DNA of 64,000 nt, from positions 14,621 through 78,620 of the forward strand of contig DHHQ01000025.1 of the NCBI GenBank assembly GCA_002403375.1, given 5' to 3'. Position numbers and translations under genes: made by a program. Source of the DNA: Thiobacillus denitrificans (lineage in GTDB: Bacteria; Pseudomonadota; Gammaproteobacteria; Burkholderiales; Thiobacillaceae). The notes under the pieces were generated by a model. The model saw only the letters and a program-made list of their open reading frames with translations, searched no databases and had not been told where the DNA came from. This document shows positions 32,603 to 41,524 of this stretch, piece by piece (within the stretch, counting starts at the first letter, position 1; every line of letters begins with the position of its first letter).

Positions 32603-33052
32603 ATGCCGGTGGGAGAAATCTGCAGCAGGGAAGTGGTCATCGCGGAGCGGGGGCTCTCGGTCGTCGAGGGCGCGAGACTGATGCGCACGCACCACGTCGG
32701 TGATCTCGTCGTGGTCGAAGCGCAGGGCGGCCGCACGGTGCCGGTCGGCATCGTCACCGACCGCGACGTCGTCGTCGAGGTCGTCGCCGCCGGGGTGAAC
32801 CCGGAGGCGCTCACGGTCGGCGACATCATGGCGGCCGGGGTCGCCACGGTGCGCGAGAGCGAAGGCCTGTACGAGACGCTGCGCTACATGCGCGACAAGG
32901 GCGTGCGGCGCATGCCGGTGGTCGACCGCGAAGGCGCGCTCGTCGGCATCCTCACCCTCGACGACCTGCTCGGCCTGCTCGCGGAGGAGATGACCGAGCT
33001 CGCGAAGCTGGTGTCGCACGAGCGGCAGCGCGAAGCGGCGGCACGGACCTGA
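32603..33052 (+). CDS. CBS-domain pair protein
   Basis: A 149-residue protein made of two CBS motifs: VEGARLMRTHHVGDLVVVE with GIVTDRDVV (about residues 20-62) and TVRESEGLYETLRYMRDKGVRRMPVVDREGALVGILTLDDLL (in the second half). CBS pairs bind adenosine nucleotides and often report energy state. There is no output domain, so it would act by binding partners. AAGGAG precedes the ATG. It lies 63 bp after narL and about 260 bp before ackA, so it could belong to either transcript. Confidence 0.85.
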   Translation: MPVGEICSREVVIAERGLSVVEGARLMRTHHVGDLVVVEAQGGRTVPVGIVTDRDVVVEVVAAGVNPEALTVGDIMAAGVATVRESEGLYETLRYMRDKGVRRMPVVDREGALVGILTLDDLLGLLAEEMTELAKLVSHERQREAAART

Positions 33053-33312
33053 GCGCCTTCCGGTCGGGGTAGGCAGGGCCTTCCCGGACTGCAACCGGCC
33101 CGAGGCGGACAGCCGAGGCTCGAGTCGAGGGGCGCGCGCCATCGCGCGTCCTGTTCGCATGAGTCGTCGGCGCGAGGAAACCCCGGGGTGACGCCCGGAC
33201 CTCGCGCCAGCCGATCACCCAGGGCGTGCCGCTGCCGCCCGCAACATCCCGGCCATGTTCGGCGCGTACCCTGTAGCGACGACGCACGCCTTCCCCCCCG
33301 GCCAGGAGCCCC

Positions 33313-34494
33313 ATGGACATCGCCCTGCTTACCCTCAACGCCGGTTCCTCCAGCCTGAAGTTCGCCGTCTACCCTGCGGACGCGGCGCCGACGCGCGATG
33401 CCGCGTATCGCGGCAGCGTCGAGGCGATCGGCGGGCAGGCGCGCTTCCGGGTGACCGCATCCGCCGATGCGGGCGGCCGGGCCGATCAGGCGGTGGCGGC
33501 ACCCAGCCACGAAGCGGCGCTGCAGTGGGTGCTCGACTGGCTGGCGGCGCGGCACCCGGGACTGAACCTGCGCGCGGTCGGCCACCGGGTGGTCCACGGC
33601 GGCGCCGACTACCGCCATCCGGTGCGCGTCGACGACGGCGTGCTGGCGGCGCTCGAGCGCCTGGTGCCGTTGAGCCCGCTGCATCAGCCGCACAACCTGG
33701 CGGGGATCCGCGCGCTGGCGCGGCTGCGCCCGGGGGTGCCGCAGGTCGCCTGCTTCGACACCGCCTTCCACCACACCCTGCCGCCGCTGGCGCGGAACTT
33801 CGCCCTGCCGCGCGAGATGAGCGCGCAGGGCATCCGCCGCTACGGCTTCCACGGCCTGTCGTACGAATACGTCGCCAGTGTCCTGCCGGACCACCTGGGG
33901 AGCGCGGCGGAGGGCAGGGTGGTGGTCGCGCACCTGGGCCATGGCGCCAGCCTGTGCGCCCTGCGGCAGCGGCGCAGCGTGGAGACCTCGATGAGCTTCA
34001 CCCCGCTCGACGGCATCCCCATGGGCAGCCGCTGCGGCGCCCTCGATCCCGGGGTGCTGCTCTACCTGATGCGCGAGCAGGGGATGCGCCCGGACCAGCT
34101 CGACGACCTGCTGCACCATCGTTGCGGCCTGCTCGGCGTGTCGGGCATCAGCGGCGACGTGCGGACCCTGCTGGCGAGCGACGACCCGCGCGCCGCCGAG
34201 GCGCTCGAGCTGTTCGCCTACCGCACCGCCCAGGCGATCGCCGCACATGCCGCCGCGCTCGAAGGCCTCGACGCGCTGGTGTTCACCGCCGGCGTCGGCG
34301 AGCACGCCGCGCCGGTGCGCGCCGCGATCTGCCGGCGGCTGGCCTGGCTCGGGCTCGCGCTCGACGAGACCGCCAACCGCGGCCACGCCGCGCGCATCAG
34401 CTCGGCGGACAGCCGCGTGTCGGCCTGGGTCGTCCCGACCAACGAGGAATACATGATCGCCCGCCACGCCTGGGCGCTGACTGCGGTCGCCTGA
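33313..34494 (+). CDS. ackA: Acetate kinase
   Basis: A 393-residue ASKHA-fold kinase interconverting acetyl phosphate and ADP with acetate and ATP. Family signatures are LLTLNAGSSSLKFAVY at the N-terminus, GHRVVHGGADY, CFDTAFHHTLP, RYGFHGLSYEY, GHGASLCA and STSMSFTPLDGIPMG-like ETSMSFTPLDGIPMGSRCG. It is directly upstream of phosphoketolase, which makes acetyl phosphate, so the pair forms a phosphoketolase-acetate kinase route that yields ATP from sugar phosphates. Confidence 0.94.
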   Translation: MDIALLTLNAGSSSLKFAVYPADAAPTRDAAYRGSVEAIGGQARFRVTASADAGGRADQAVAAPSHEAALQWVLDWLAARHPGLNLRAVGHRVVHGGADYRHPVRVDDGVLAALERLVPLSPLHQPHNLAGIRALARLRPGVPQVACFDTAFHHTLPPLARNFALPREMSAQGIRRYGFHGLSYEYVASVLPDHLGSAAEGRVVVAHLGHGASLCALRQRRSVETSMSFTPLDGIPMGSRCGALDPGVLLYLMREQGMRPDQLDDLLHHRCGLLGVSGISGDVRTLLASDDPRAAEALELFAYRTAQAIAAHAAALEGLDALVFTAGVGEHAAPVRAAICRRLAWLGLALDETANRGHAARISSADSRVSAWVVPTNEEYMIARHAWALTAVA

Positions 34495-34609
34495 CCCGGA
34501 ACTGCAGCCGGCCGCGCCGGTCGGCTCAGGAGCGGTCCTGCAACATCACACTGCAAACTTGTTTTTTCATACTGGCGTTTCCGCGCGCCGCACACCGGAA
34601 GGAATCCGC

Positions 34610-36991
34610 ATGAACGCTCCCGCACCGCAATCCACGCCCCTCGACGCCGAGGCGCTGCAGAAGCTCGACGCCTACTGGCGCGCGTGCAACTACCTCGCCG
34701 CCGGCATGATCTACCTGCGTGACAACCCGCTGCTGCGCGAGCCGCTCAAGCCCGAGCACATCAAGGAGCGCCTGCTCGGCCACTGGGGCGCGAGCCCCGG
34801 CCTGAGCTTCGCCTGGGTGCATCTGAACCGCCTGATCCTGAAATACGACCTCGACGCGCTCTTCCTCGCCGGCCCCGGCCACGGCGCGCCCGGTGTGCTC
34901 GCCCCGGCCTACCTCGAGGGCACCTACAGCGAGGTCTATCCCAACAAGAGCGAGGACGAGGCCGGGCTGCGCCAGTTCTTCAAGTCCTTCTCCTTTCCCG
35001 GCGGCATCGGCAGCCACTGCACGCCGGAGACGCCGGGATCGATCCACGAGGGTGGCGAGCTCGGTTACAGCGTCTCGCACGCCTTCGGCGCGGCGTTCGA
35101 CAATCCCGACCTGCTGGTCGCGGTGATGGTGGGCGACGGCGAGGCCGAGACCGGCCCGCTCGCCACCGCGTGGCACTCCAACAAATTCCTCAATCCGATC
35201 CGCGACGGCGCGGTGCTGCCGATCCTGCATCTCAACGGCTACAAGATCCACAACCCGACCGTGCTCGCGCGCATCTCGCACGAGGAGCTCGAAAACCTGT
35301 TCAAGGGCTACGGCTGGACGCCGCATTTCGTCGAGGGCGACGACCCGATGACCATGCACGCGCAGATGGCGGCGACGCTGGAGCAGTGCGTGCAGGAGAT
35401 CCGCCGCATCCAGGACGCGGCGCGGGCAAGCGGCGTGCCCGGGCGGCCGCGCTGGCCGATGATCGTGCTGCGCTCGCCCAAGGGCTGGACGGGGCCGGCC
35501 GAGGTCGACGGCAAGAAGGTCGAGGGTTTCTGGCGCGCGCACCAGGTGCCGCTGGCCGGCGTGCGTGACAACCCGGCGCACTTGCAGCAGCTGGAAGCCT
35601 GGCTGCGCAGCTATCGCCCGGAGGACTTGTTCGACGAGAGCGGGCGGCTGCAGCCGCAGTTGAAGGCGCTGGCGCCCACCGGAAACCGCCGCCTGAGCGC
35701 CAACCCGCGCGCCAACGGGGGGCTGCTGCGGCGCGCGCTGCGTATGCCCGATTTCCGCGACTACGCGGCCCAGCTTCCCGGCCCCGGCAAGACCCGCGCC
35801 GAGAACACGCGCCCGCTGGGCCGCCTGCTGCGCGACGTGATGGCGAAGAACATGGACAACTTCCGCGTCTTCGGCCCCGACGAGAACGCGTCGAACAAGC
35901 TCGACGCGCTCTACGAGGTGACGAAGAAGACCTGGCTCGCCGACATCCTGCCGGAAGACGCCGGCGGCAGCGAGCTCGCGCCCGACGGCCGGGTGATGGA
36001 AATGCTCTCCGAGCACACCATCGAAGGCTGGCTCGAGGGCTACCTGCTCACCGGCCGCCACGGTTTCCTGTCCAGCTACGAGGCCTTCGTGCACGTGATC
36101 GACTCGATGTTCAACCAGCACGCCAAGTGGCTGGCGATGTCGAAGGAGGTGCCGTGGCGCGCGCCGGTGGCCTCGCTCAATCTCCTCATCACCTCGACAG
36201 TCTGGCGCCAGGACCACAACGGCTTCACCCACCAGGATCCCGGTTTCCTCGATGTGGTGGTGAACAAGAGCCCGGCGGTGACGCGCATCTACCTGCCGCC
36301 CGACGTCAACACGCTGCTTGCCACCGCCGCCAAGTGCCTGGAGAGCACTGACCTCGTCAACGTCATCGTGTGCGACAAGCAGAGCCACCTGCAGTACCTC
36401 GACATGGACGCGGCGATCAAGCACTGCACCAAGGGCATCGGCATCTGGGAATGGGCAAGCAACGACGCCGGCTCGGAGCCCGACGTGGTGATGGCCTGCG
36501 CCGGCGACATTCCGACCAAGGAGGCGCTGGCGGCCACCGTGCTGCTGCGCGAGCACTTCCCGGACCTCAAGGTGCGCTTCATCAACGTGGTGAACCTGTA
36601 CAAGCTGGTGCCGCCGAGCGAGCATCCGCACGGCCTGCCGGACCGCGACTTCGACAGCCTGTTCACCCGCGACAAGCCGGTGATCTTCAACTTCCACGGC
36701 TACCCGTGGCTGATCCACCGCATGGCCTACCGCCGCACCAACCACGCCCACCTGCACGTGCGCGGCTACAAGGAGAAGGGCAGCATCAACACGCCGCTGG
36801 AACTGGCGATCGAGAACGAGATCGACCGCTTCAGCCTTGCCATCGACGTGATCAACCGCGTGCCCGCGCTGCTCGTGGCCGGCGCCCACGTGAAGGAAAA
36901 GCTGCGCGACATGCAGATCGAGTGCCGCGACTACGCCCACGAGCACGGCGTAGACCTGCCCGAGGCGGATGCCTGGGTGTGGCCGTATTGA
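34610..36991 (+). CDS. xfp: Phosphoketolase (xylulose-5-P / fructose-6-P)
   Basis: A 793-residue thiamin-diphosphate enzyme that splits xylulose-5-phosphate or fructose-6-phosphate to acetyl phosphate and an aldose phosphate. Typical segments are RACNYLAAGMIYLRDNPLL, FLAGPGHGAPG, SFPGGIGSHCTPETPGSIHEGGELGYS in part, VGDGEAETGPLATAW (ThDP site) and WRQDHNGFTHQDPGF. The ATG at 34610 follows GGAAGGA and gives the family length; an upstream in-frame TTG has no ribosome site. It lies between ackA and glgP, with only 25 bp to the latter. Confidence 0.95.
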   Translation: MNAPAPQSTPLDAEALQKLDAYWRACNYLAAGMIYLRDNPLLREPLKPEHIKERLLGHWGASPGLSFAWVHLNRLILKYDLDALFLAGPGHGAPGVLAPAYLEGTYSEVYPNKSEDEAGLRQFFKSFSFPGGIGSHCTPETPGSIHEGGELGYSVSHAFGAAFDNPDLLVAVMVGDGEAETGPLATAWHSNKFLNPIRDGAVLPILHLNGYKIHNPTVLARISHEELENLFKGYGWTPHFVEGDDPMTMHAQMAATLEQCVQEIRRIQDAARASGVPGRPRWPMIVLRSPKGWTGPAEVDGKKVEGFWRAHQVPLAGVRDNPAHLQQLEAWLRSYRPEDLFDESGRLQPQLKALAPTGNRRLSANPRANGGLLRRALRMPDFRDYAAQLPGPGKTRAENTRPLGRLLRDVMAKNMDNFRVFGPDENASNKLDALYEVTKKTWLADILPEDAGGSELAPDGRVMEMLSEHTIEGWLEGYLLTGRHGFLSSYEAFVHVIDSMFNQHAKWLAMSKEVPWRAPVASLNLLITSTVWRQDHNGFTHQDPGFLDVVVNKSPAVTRIYLPPDVNTLLATAAKCLESTDLVNVIVCDKQSHLQYLDMDAAIKHCTKGIGIWEWASNDAGSEPDVVMACAGDIPTKEALAATVLLREHFPDLKVRFINVVNLYKLVPPSEHPHGLPDRDFDSLFTRDKPVIFNFHGYPWLIHRMAYRRTNHAHLHVRGYKEKGSINTPLELAIENEIDRFSLAIDVINRVPALLVAGAHVKEKLRDMQIECRDYAHEHGVDLPEADAWVWPY

Positions 36992-37016
36992 GCCGGGCGG
37001 CTGACCGGTAGCCCCC

Positions 37017-39491
37017 ATGCCCGACATCGCCGAACGCTTCCTGCGTACCCGTGCCGCGCGCTCCGTCGATGCGCTGCGGCGCTCGTTCGCCGACAACCTG
37101 TTCTATCTGACCGGGCGTTCCTTCGCCAAGGCGACGCCCGCCGACCTCTACACGGCGCTCGCGTACACCGTTCGCGACCGCATGCTGGACCGCTTCATCC
37201 TCACCGGCGAGGCCTACAAGCGCAGCAACGCCCGTGCGGTCTGCTACTTCTCGGCGGAATTCCTGCTCGGGCCGCATCTCGGCAACAACATCCTCAGTCT
37301 CGGCCTGCGCGACAACCTAGCCGACGCCCTGCGCGAGCTGGGACTCGACCTCGACGTGCTGCTGGAGCAGGAGCAGGAGCCCGGCCTCGGCAACGGCGGC
37401 CTCGGGCGGCTCGCCGCGTGCTTCCTCGACTCCATGGCGACCCTGGAGCTCCCCGCCATCGGCTACGGCATCCGCTACGAATTCGGCCTCTTCGACCAGG
37501 TCATCAGGGACGGCTGGCAGGTCGAGGTCAGCGACGCCTGGCTGCGCGACGGCAACCCCTGGGAGCTGCCCAATCGCCAGCGGCGCTACCCGGTCAGGCT
37601 CGGCGGCCATACCGAGCACGTCACCGACGAACAAGGCCGCCTCACGGTGCGATGGGTGCCGGCCTACACGGTGTACGGCGTCGCCTACGACACGCTCATC
37701 CTTGGTTACGGCGTGCTCAACGTCAACCTGCTGCGGCTGTGGAAGTCGGAGGCGCAGGATTCGTTCGACTTCCAGGCGTTCAATACCGGCGACTACTACG
37801 GCGCGGTCGAGGCGATGGTGGCCGCCGAGAACCTGACCAAGGTTCTGTACCCGAACGACACCCCGGACTCCGGCAAGGAACTGCGGCTGAAGCAGCAATA
37901 TTTCCTGGTCTCCTGCTCGCTGCAGGACATGGTGCGCATCACCCTGCGCGACGTCGGCGACCTCGCCCGCTTCGCCGAGAAGTTCGTCGCCCAGCTCAAC
38001 GACACCCATCCGGCGCTGGCGATCCCCGAGTTGATGCGCCTGCTGGTCGACGAATACGGCTATCCCTGGGAGCAGGCCTGGGACATCACCCGCCAGAGCT
38101 TCGCCTACACCAACCACACGCTGCTGCCGGAAGCCCTGGAAACCTGGCCGCTCGACCTGTTCCGGCGCACGCTGCCGCGCCATCTCGAGATTATCGAGGA
38201 GATCGACCGGCGCTTTCTGGACGTGGTACGGATGCGTTTCTTCGACGACGCGGCGCGCGTCGGGCGCATGTCGCTGATCTCCGGGGGCGCGCGGCCGCGG
38301 GTGCGCATGGCCCATCTGGCCGCGGTCGGCAGCTTCGCCATCAACGGCGTCGCGGCGCTGCACACCGAACTGCTGAAGACCACCGTGCTGCGCGACTTCC
38401 ACGACCTGTGGCCGGACAAGTTCAGCAACGTGACCAACGGGGTCACGCCGCGCCGCTTCATCGCGCTGGCCAACCCGCCGCTGGCGCGGCTGATCGAGGA
38501 CGCCGTCGACGGCGACTGGCTGCGCAATCCCGAGGCCCTGCGCCACCTCGAGCCCTGGGCCGACGACAGCGGCTTCCGGGCGCGCTGGCGCGAGGTCAAG
38601 GCCACGGCCAAGCGGCAGCTGGCGGCGACCATCCGCGAGACCACCGGGGTCACGGTCGATCCCGACTCGCTGTTCGACATCCAGGCCAAGCGCATCCACG
38701 AATACAAGCGCCAGCATCTCAACCTGCTGCACGTCGTCAGCCTGTACAGCCGGCTGAAGAACAGCCCGAATCTCGACGTCGTGCCGCGCACCTTCGTCTT
38801 CGGCGGCAAGGCGGCCCCCGGCTACCAGATGGCCAAGCTGATCATCAAGCTGATCCACGACGTCGCCGACGTCGTCAATCGCGACCCCCAGGTCAACCGG
38901 TCGATGCAGGTGGTGTTCATCCCCGACTTCAACGTCAAGAATGCGCAGCACCTCTATCCCGCCGCCGACGTCTCCGAGCAGATTTCCACCGCGGGCACCG
39001 AGGCTTCGGGGACCGGCAACATGAAGTTCGCGATGAACGGCGCGCTGACGCTCGGCACGCCGGACGGTGCGAACCTGGAAATCCGCGCGGCGGTGGGGGA
39101 GGAGAACGTCTTCCAGTTCGGGATGACCGCGGGGCAGGCGAGGGCGCTGCTCGACGCGGGCTACCAACCGGGGGCCGTCATCGAGGGCGATCCCGAGTTG
39201 CAGCACGCGCTCGACCTGATCGACAGCGGCCATTTCTCGCATGGCGACCGCCAGCTGTTCGCACCGCTCACCGGCAGGCTGCGGCACGCCGACCCGTACC
39301 TCGTGTGTGCCGATTACCGCGCCTACCTGGACTGCCAGGGCGAGGTCGACGCCCAGTCCCGCGACCGCGAGCAGTGGACGCGGAAGTCGATTTTCAACGT
39401 CGCGCGGGTCGGCCATTTCTCGTCCGACCGCGCCATCCGGGAATACGCAAGCGAGATCTGGCGGGTCGGCCGCGTTGCGGTCAGGGGCTGA
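37017..39491 (+). CDS. glgP: Glycogen/starch phosphorylase
   Basis: An 824-residue phosphorylase that releases glucose-1-phosphate from storage glucan. GNGGLGRLAACFLDSMATL lies near residues 125-143, the active-site loop includes KRIHEYKRQHLN at about 560, and the PLP-lysine region is TEASGTGNMKFAMNGALT at about 660. The gene probably shares a transcript with ackA and xfp, so glucan breakdown would feed the phosphoketolase route. Its last codons form an 11-bp inverted repeat (CCGCGTTGCGG/CCGCAACGCGG) with sequence after the stop, a possible transcript end without a U-tract. Confidence 0.95.
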   Translation: MPDIAERFLRTRAARSVDALRRSFADNLFYLTGRSFAKATPADLYTALAYTVRDRMLDRFILTGEAYKRSNARAVCYFSAEFLLGPHLGNNILSLGLRDNLADALRELGLDLDVLLEQEQEPGLGNGGLGRLAACFLDSMATLELPAIGYGIRYEFGLFDQVIRDGWQVEVSDAWLRDGNPWELPNRQRRYPVRLGGHTEHVTDEQGRLTVRWVPAYTVYGVAYDTLILGYGVLNVNLLRLWKSEAQDSFDFQAFNTGDYYGAVEAMVAAENLTKVLYPNDTPDSGKELRLKQQYFLVSCSLQDMVRITLRDVGDLARFAEKFVAQLNDTHPALAIPELMRLLVDEYGYPWEQAWDITRQSFAYTNHTLLPEALETWPLDLFRRTLPRHLEIIEEIDRRFLDVVRMRFFDDAARVGRMSLISGGARPRVRMAHLAAVGSFAINGVAALHTELLKTTVLRDFHDLWPDKFSNVTNGVTPRRFIALANPPLARLIEDAVDGDWLRNPEALRHLEPWADDSGFRARWREVKATAKRQLAATIRETTGVTVDPDSLFDIQAKRIHEYKRQHLNLLHVVSLYSRLKNSPNLDVVPRTFVFGGKAAPGYQMAKLIIKLIHDVADVVNRDPQVNRSMQVVFIPDFNVKNAQHLYPAADVSEQISTAGTEASGTGNMKFAMNGALTLGTPDGANLEIRAAVGEENVFQFGMTAGQARALLDAGYQPGAVIEGDPELQHALDLIDSGHFSHGDRQLFAPLTGRLRHADPYLVCADYRAYLDCQGEVDAQSRDREQWTRKSIFNVARVGHFSSDRAIREYASEIWRVGRVAVRG

Positions 39492-39530
39492 AGGGGGTTC
39501 CGCGGCCGCAACGCGGAAAGCGCTGGGCGC

Positions 39531-39962
39531 TCAGCGGATCGGCCGGGCGATCAGTGCGACCACGTTGGCGGCCGCGGGTTCGAGGCTGCGCACCAGCACG
39601 ACCACGTTGTGGCTGTCGAGGCGGTTGATGAAGAGCTCGCTGAGGAAGGCGCCGCCGTCGCGGTGCCGGGCCTGGAACGCGACCGCGCAGTGGCACAGGT
39701 ACGCCAGTCGCGCGTTGATGCGGTCGTCCAGCACCAGGTCGGTTTCGCCGAGTTGCGGCAGGAGCATGGAGATGTGGCTGCCGGTCAGCTCGTCCTGCCG
39801 GTAGCCGAACATCTCTTCGCAGGCCTGGCTGCAATCGCGGATCACGCCCAGGTCGTCGAGGGCGAGCATCGCCAGCGTGGCCGAGCCGGCGCCCGGAGCG
39901 CCGGAGGACAACTGCAGGTTCGCGCGGGGGGATTTCAGCTGCAGGCTGCGGGTCGTCGCCAT
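39531..39962 (-). CDS. Single PAS-domain protein
   Basis: A 143-residue protein with one PAS-like domain at about residues 28-125: DDLGVIRDCSQACEEMFGYRQDELTGSHISMLLPQL, then HRDGGAFLSELFINRL and a final strand VALIARPI. There is no output domain. PAS domains sense ligands or redox state, and the start of such modules often reads like this in chemotaxis or cyclic-di-GMP proteins. The ATG at 39962 has GAGG five bases upstream; an in-frame ATG at 39980 is less well placed. It is convergent with glgP. Confidence 0.75.
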   Translation of the reverse strand: MATTRSLQLKSPRANLQLSSGAPGAGSATLAMLALDDLGVIRDCSQACEEMFGYRQDELTGSHISMLLPQLGETDLVLDDRINARLAYLCHCAVAFQARHRDGGAFLSELFINRLDSHNVVVLVRSLEPAAANVVALIARPIR

Positions 39963-40278
39963 GATGGCCTCAACAATCATGAACAGGGAGGGCTCCCCGG
40001 GGGATGAATCCTGCGCCCGGAACGTTGCGTGCATGTGAAGGCAGCATGAAGGTTTTCCTGCACGGCCATTCGCGATGCCTGAGTCGATGCTAGAAACAAG
40101 GGAGTCCGGGCAGACATGAAACCTTAATAAGGAAACTTTGATGGAGCTGGTAGGGTGTGCCAGCGCATCTGTCCGTCCATGGAGTCGCCCGTCGCTGCCT
40201 CGCGATTCGATTGCGCTGGCGGCATGCGGCGGTTCGCGCGGTGCGATCAATCTGTTTCAAATCTAAGGAGTAGCGGAG
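39963..40278. other. 316-bp intergenic region, divergent promoters
   Basis: No gene is supported here. It separates the PAS gene (minus) from the small coiled-coil gene (plus). It contains an AT-rich patch at about 40120-40140 with CCTTAATAAGG, an imperfect palindrome, and an AAGGAG ribosome site just before 40279. Confidence 0.6.
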
Positions 40279-40542
40279 ATGAAAAAGACACCCAGTGAAG
40301 CGTATCTCGAAAAAGCCAGGAAACTGCCCAAGGAAGAGGCCGAGCGCCTGCTGTCGCGGGCGCGGACGAAGCTCATGCGCCGGCTGGAGGACCAGAAAAT
40401 GAGCGCGCTGGAAGTCGTCGCAATCCAGCTCGAAATCGAGGACGAAGAGCTCAGCGAGTGGCGGGAGAAGATGGCTGAGTTGCGGGAAAGGATGAAACTG
40501 GGCGACAAGGACAAGCCCAGGTCCTGGTCGGCGGACGACTGA
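40279..40542 (+). CDS. Small highly charged helical protein, hypothetical
   Basis: An 87-residue protein rich in Lys, Glu, Arg and Leu, with heptad-like spacing through most of its length (KARKLPKEEAERLLSRARTK; VVAIQLEIEDEELSEWREKM), consistent with a long helix or coiled coil. No membrane segment and no cysteines are present. AAGGAG ten bases before the ATG supports translation. I do not recognise a family with a known function. It stands alone between a PAS gene and a GNAT gene. Confidence 0.7.
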   Translation: MKKTPSEAYLEKARKLPKEEAERLLSRARTKLMRRLEDQKMSALEVVAIQLEIEDEELSEWREKMAELRERMKLGDKDKPRSWSADD

Positions 40543-40701
40543 ACCGGGGGGCGCCGGCTCGAACGACAAGGGGCGGTCGCCGCGGCCCGCCTTCGCATGC
40601 AGCACTTCAATAATCACCCTCAACCCTATGTTTCACTTCAATAGATCTCGGCGTACGGCCAGCGACATTCATTCGAGAAGCCCGGGGACAGCAAGGACCG
40701 A

Positions 40702-41223
40702 ATGGAAGCGCTGAAACGCTGGAACGTCGACGGCACGATACTGACGTTGCGCCGGCTGGATGAGTCCGACACGGAAAGGCTGCTTGCCTTCGTCAGGGGA
40801 TTGTCCGTTTCCGCGCGCTACTTCCGTTTCGGGCAGGGTGACTATGATCCTGAGCTGGACGGGGCTCTGCGGGCCTGCCGGCTCGATCGGGCGCAGGGAC
40901 TGCACCTTGTCGTCGTGGCGCCCGCGGACGCGGGGGAGACCGTGGTCGGTTCCGCGCGATACGTGATCGAGGATGACCGGTCGAGTTGCGAGTTCGCCGT
41001 GGTGGTGGCGGACCAGTGGAATCACCACGGTGTCGGCCATCAGTTGATGGATGCGCTGCTCGATGGCGCGAAAGGCCAGGGCCTGAGAAAAATGGTCGGG
41101 CGCGTCCTGGCAAGCAATCTGGACATGCTCCAGTTCGCCAGGGCATGCGGGTTCGAGGTGTCCGACAGTCCGGAAGGTCCCTGGCTCAAGGTCGCCAGCC
41201 TCGATCTGCAATCACTCGCCTGA
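40702..41223 (+). CDS. GNAT-family N-acetyltransferase
   Basis: A 173-residue acetyltransferase-like protein. It has an N-terminal LTLRRLDESDTERLLAFVRGLS, VVGSARYVIEDDRSSCEFAVVVADQWNHHGVGHQLM covering the beta4-alpha3 acetyl-CoA loop (HHGVGHQL in place of the common Q/RxxGxG/A), and NLDMLQFARACGFEV near the end. The substrate is unknown. Similar domains are found at the C-terminus of acyl-CoA synthetase-like protein acetyltransferases (Pat), which is one possibility given the nearby acetyl-phosphate enzymes. AAGGAC precedes the ATG. Confidence 0.82.
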   Translation: MEALKRWNVDGTILTLRRLDESDTERLLAFVRGLSVSARYFRFGQGDYDPELDGALRACRLDRAQGLHLVVVAPADAGETVVGSARYVIEDDRSSCEFAVVVADQWNHHGVGHQLMDALLDGAKGQGLRKMVGRVLASNLDMLQFARACGFEVSDSPEGPWLKVASLDLQSLA

Positions 41224-41410
41224 TGCAATAGGCATCAACGCGCGACCCGAACCCACGCTGCTGCGGCAGCCCCGGCCGGACCAGGCCCCGGGGACGCGCC
41301 GGGCAATGCGGCGGCAGGCGAGGCCGCTGAACTTTCCGGGGTTCGTCATGGGGTTCTCCTGCGCGGGAGAAGCGCCTCGCGTCTGGCGTTTTTCCGGCCG
41401 GGTATCTATA

Positions 41411-41426
41411 CTGTATATCCATACAG
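41411..41426. promoter_or_regulatory. LexA (SOS) box of imuA-imuB-dnaE2
   Basis: CTGTATATCCATACAG matches the proteobacterial SOS box CTG-N10-CAG with the usual TA-rich core. It overlaps TATACT (41407-41412), a possible -10, and lies 18 bp before the leader ORF that precedes imuA. Repression by LexA and induction by DNA damage are expected. Confidence 0.88.
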
Positions 41427-41443
41427 TATTCGGAGGAGGCCTG

Positions 41444-41524
41444 ATGCGAGACCCGACCTGCCACCGGTACAGGGCCATGGACGACATCCCTGCCGGCGTG
41501 ATCCGCAACGGAAATCCCCGGTGA
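41444..41524 (+). CDS. 26-residue leader ORF coupled to imuA
   Basis: An ATG six bases after GGAGGAGG opens a 26-codon frame (MRDPTCHRYRAMDD to GNPR). Its stop overlaps the imuA GTG start as GTGA at 41521-41524. imuA itself has no good Shine-Dalgarno sequence, so its translation is probably coupled to this leader. The peptide matches nothing I know. An alternative is that the leader only serves to deliver ribosomes. Confidence 0.55.
   Translation: MRDPTCHRYRAMDDIPAGVIRNGNPR

Noticed and set aside
39471..39512. 11-bp inverted repeat at the end of glgP as an intrinsic terminator
   Set aside because: The arms are perfect but no U-tract follows on either strand, and the left arm is coding sequence.
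41212..41349. 45-codon minus-strand frame (MTNPGKFSG...) with AGGAG before its ATG, divergent from the LexA box
   Set aside because: It overlaps the end of the GNAT gene and has a basic, low-complexity composition; a ribosome site alone is not enough.
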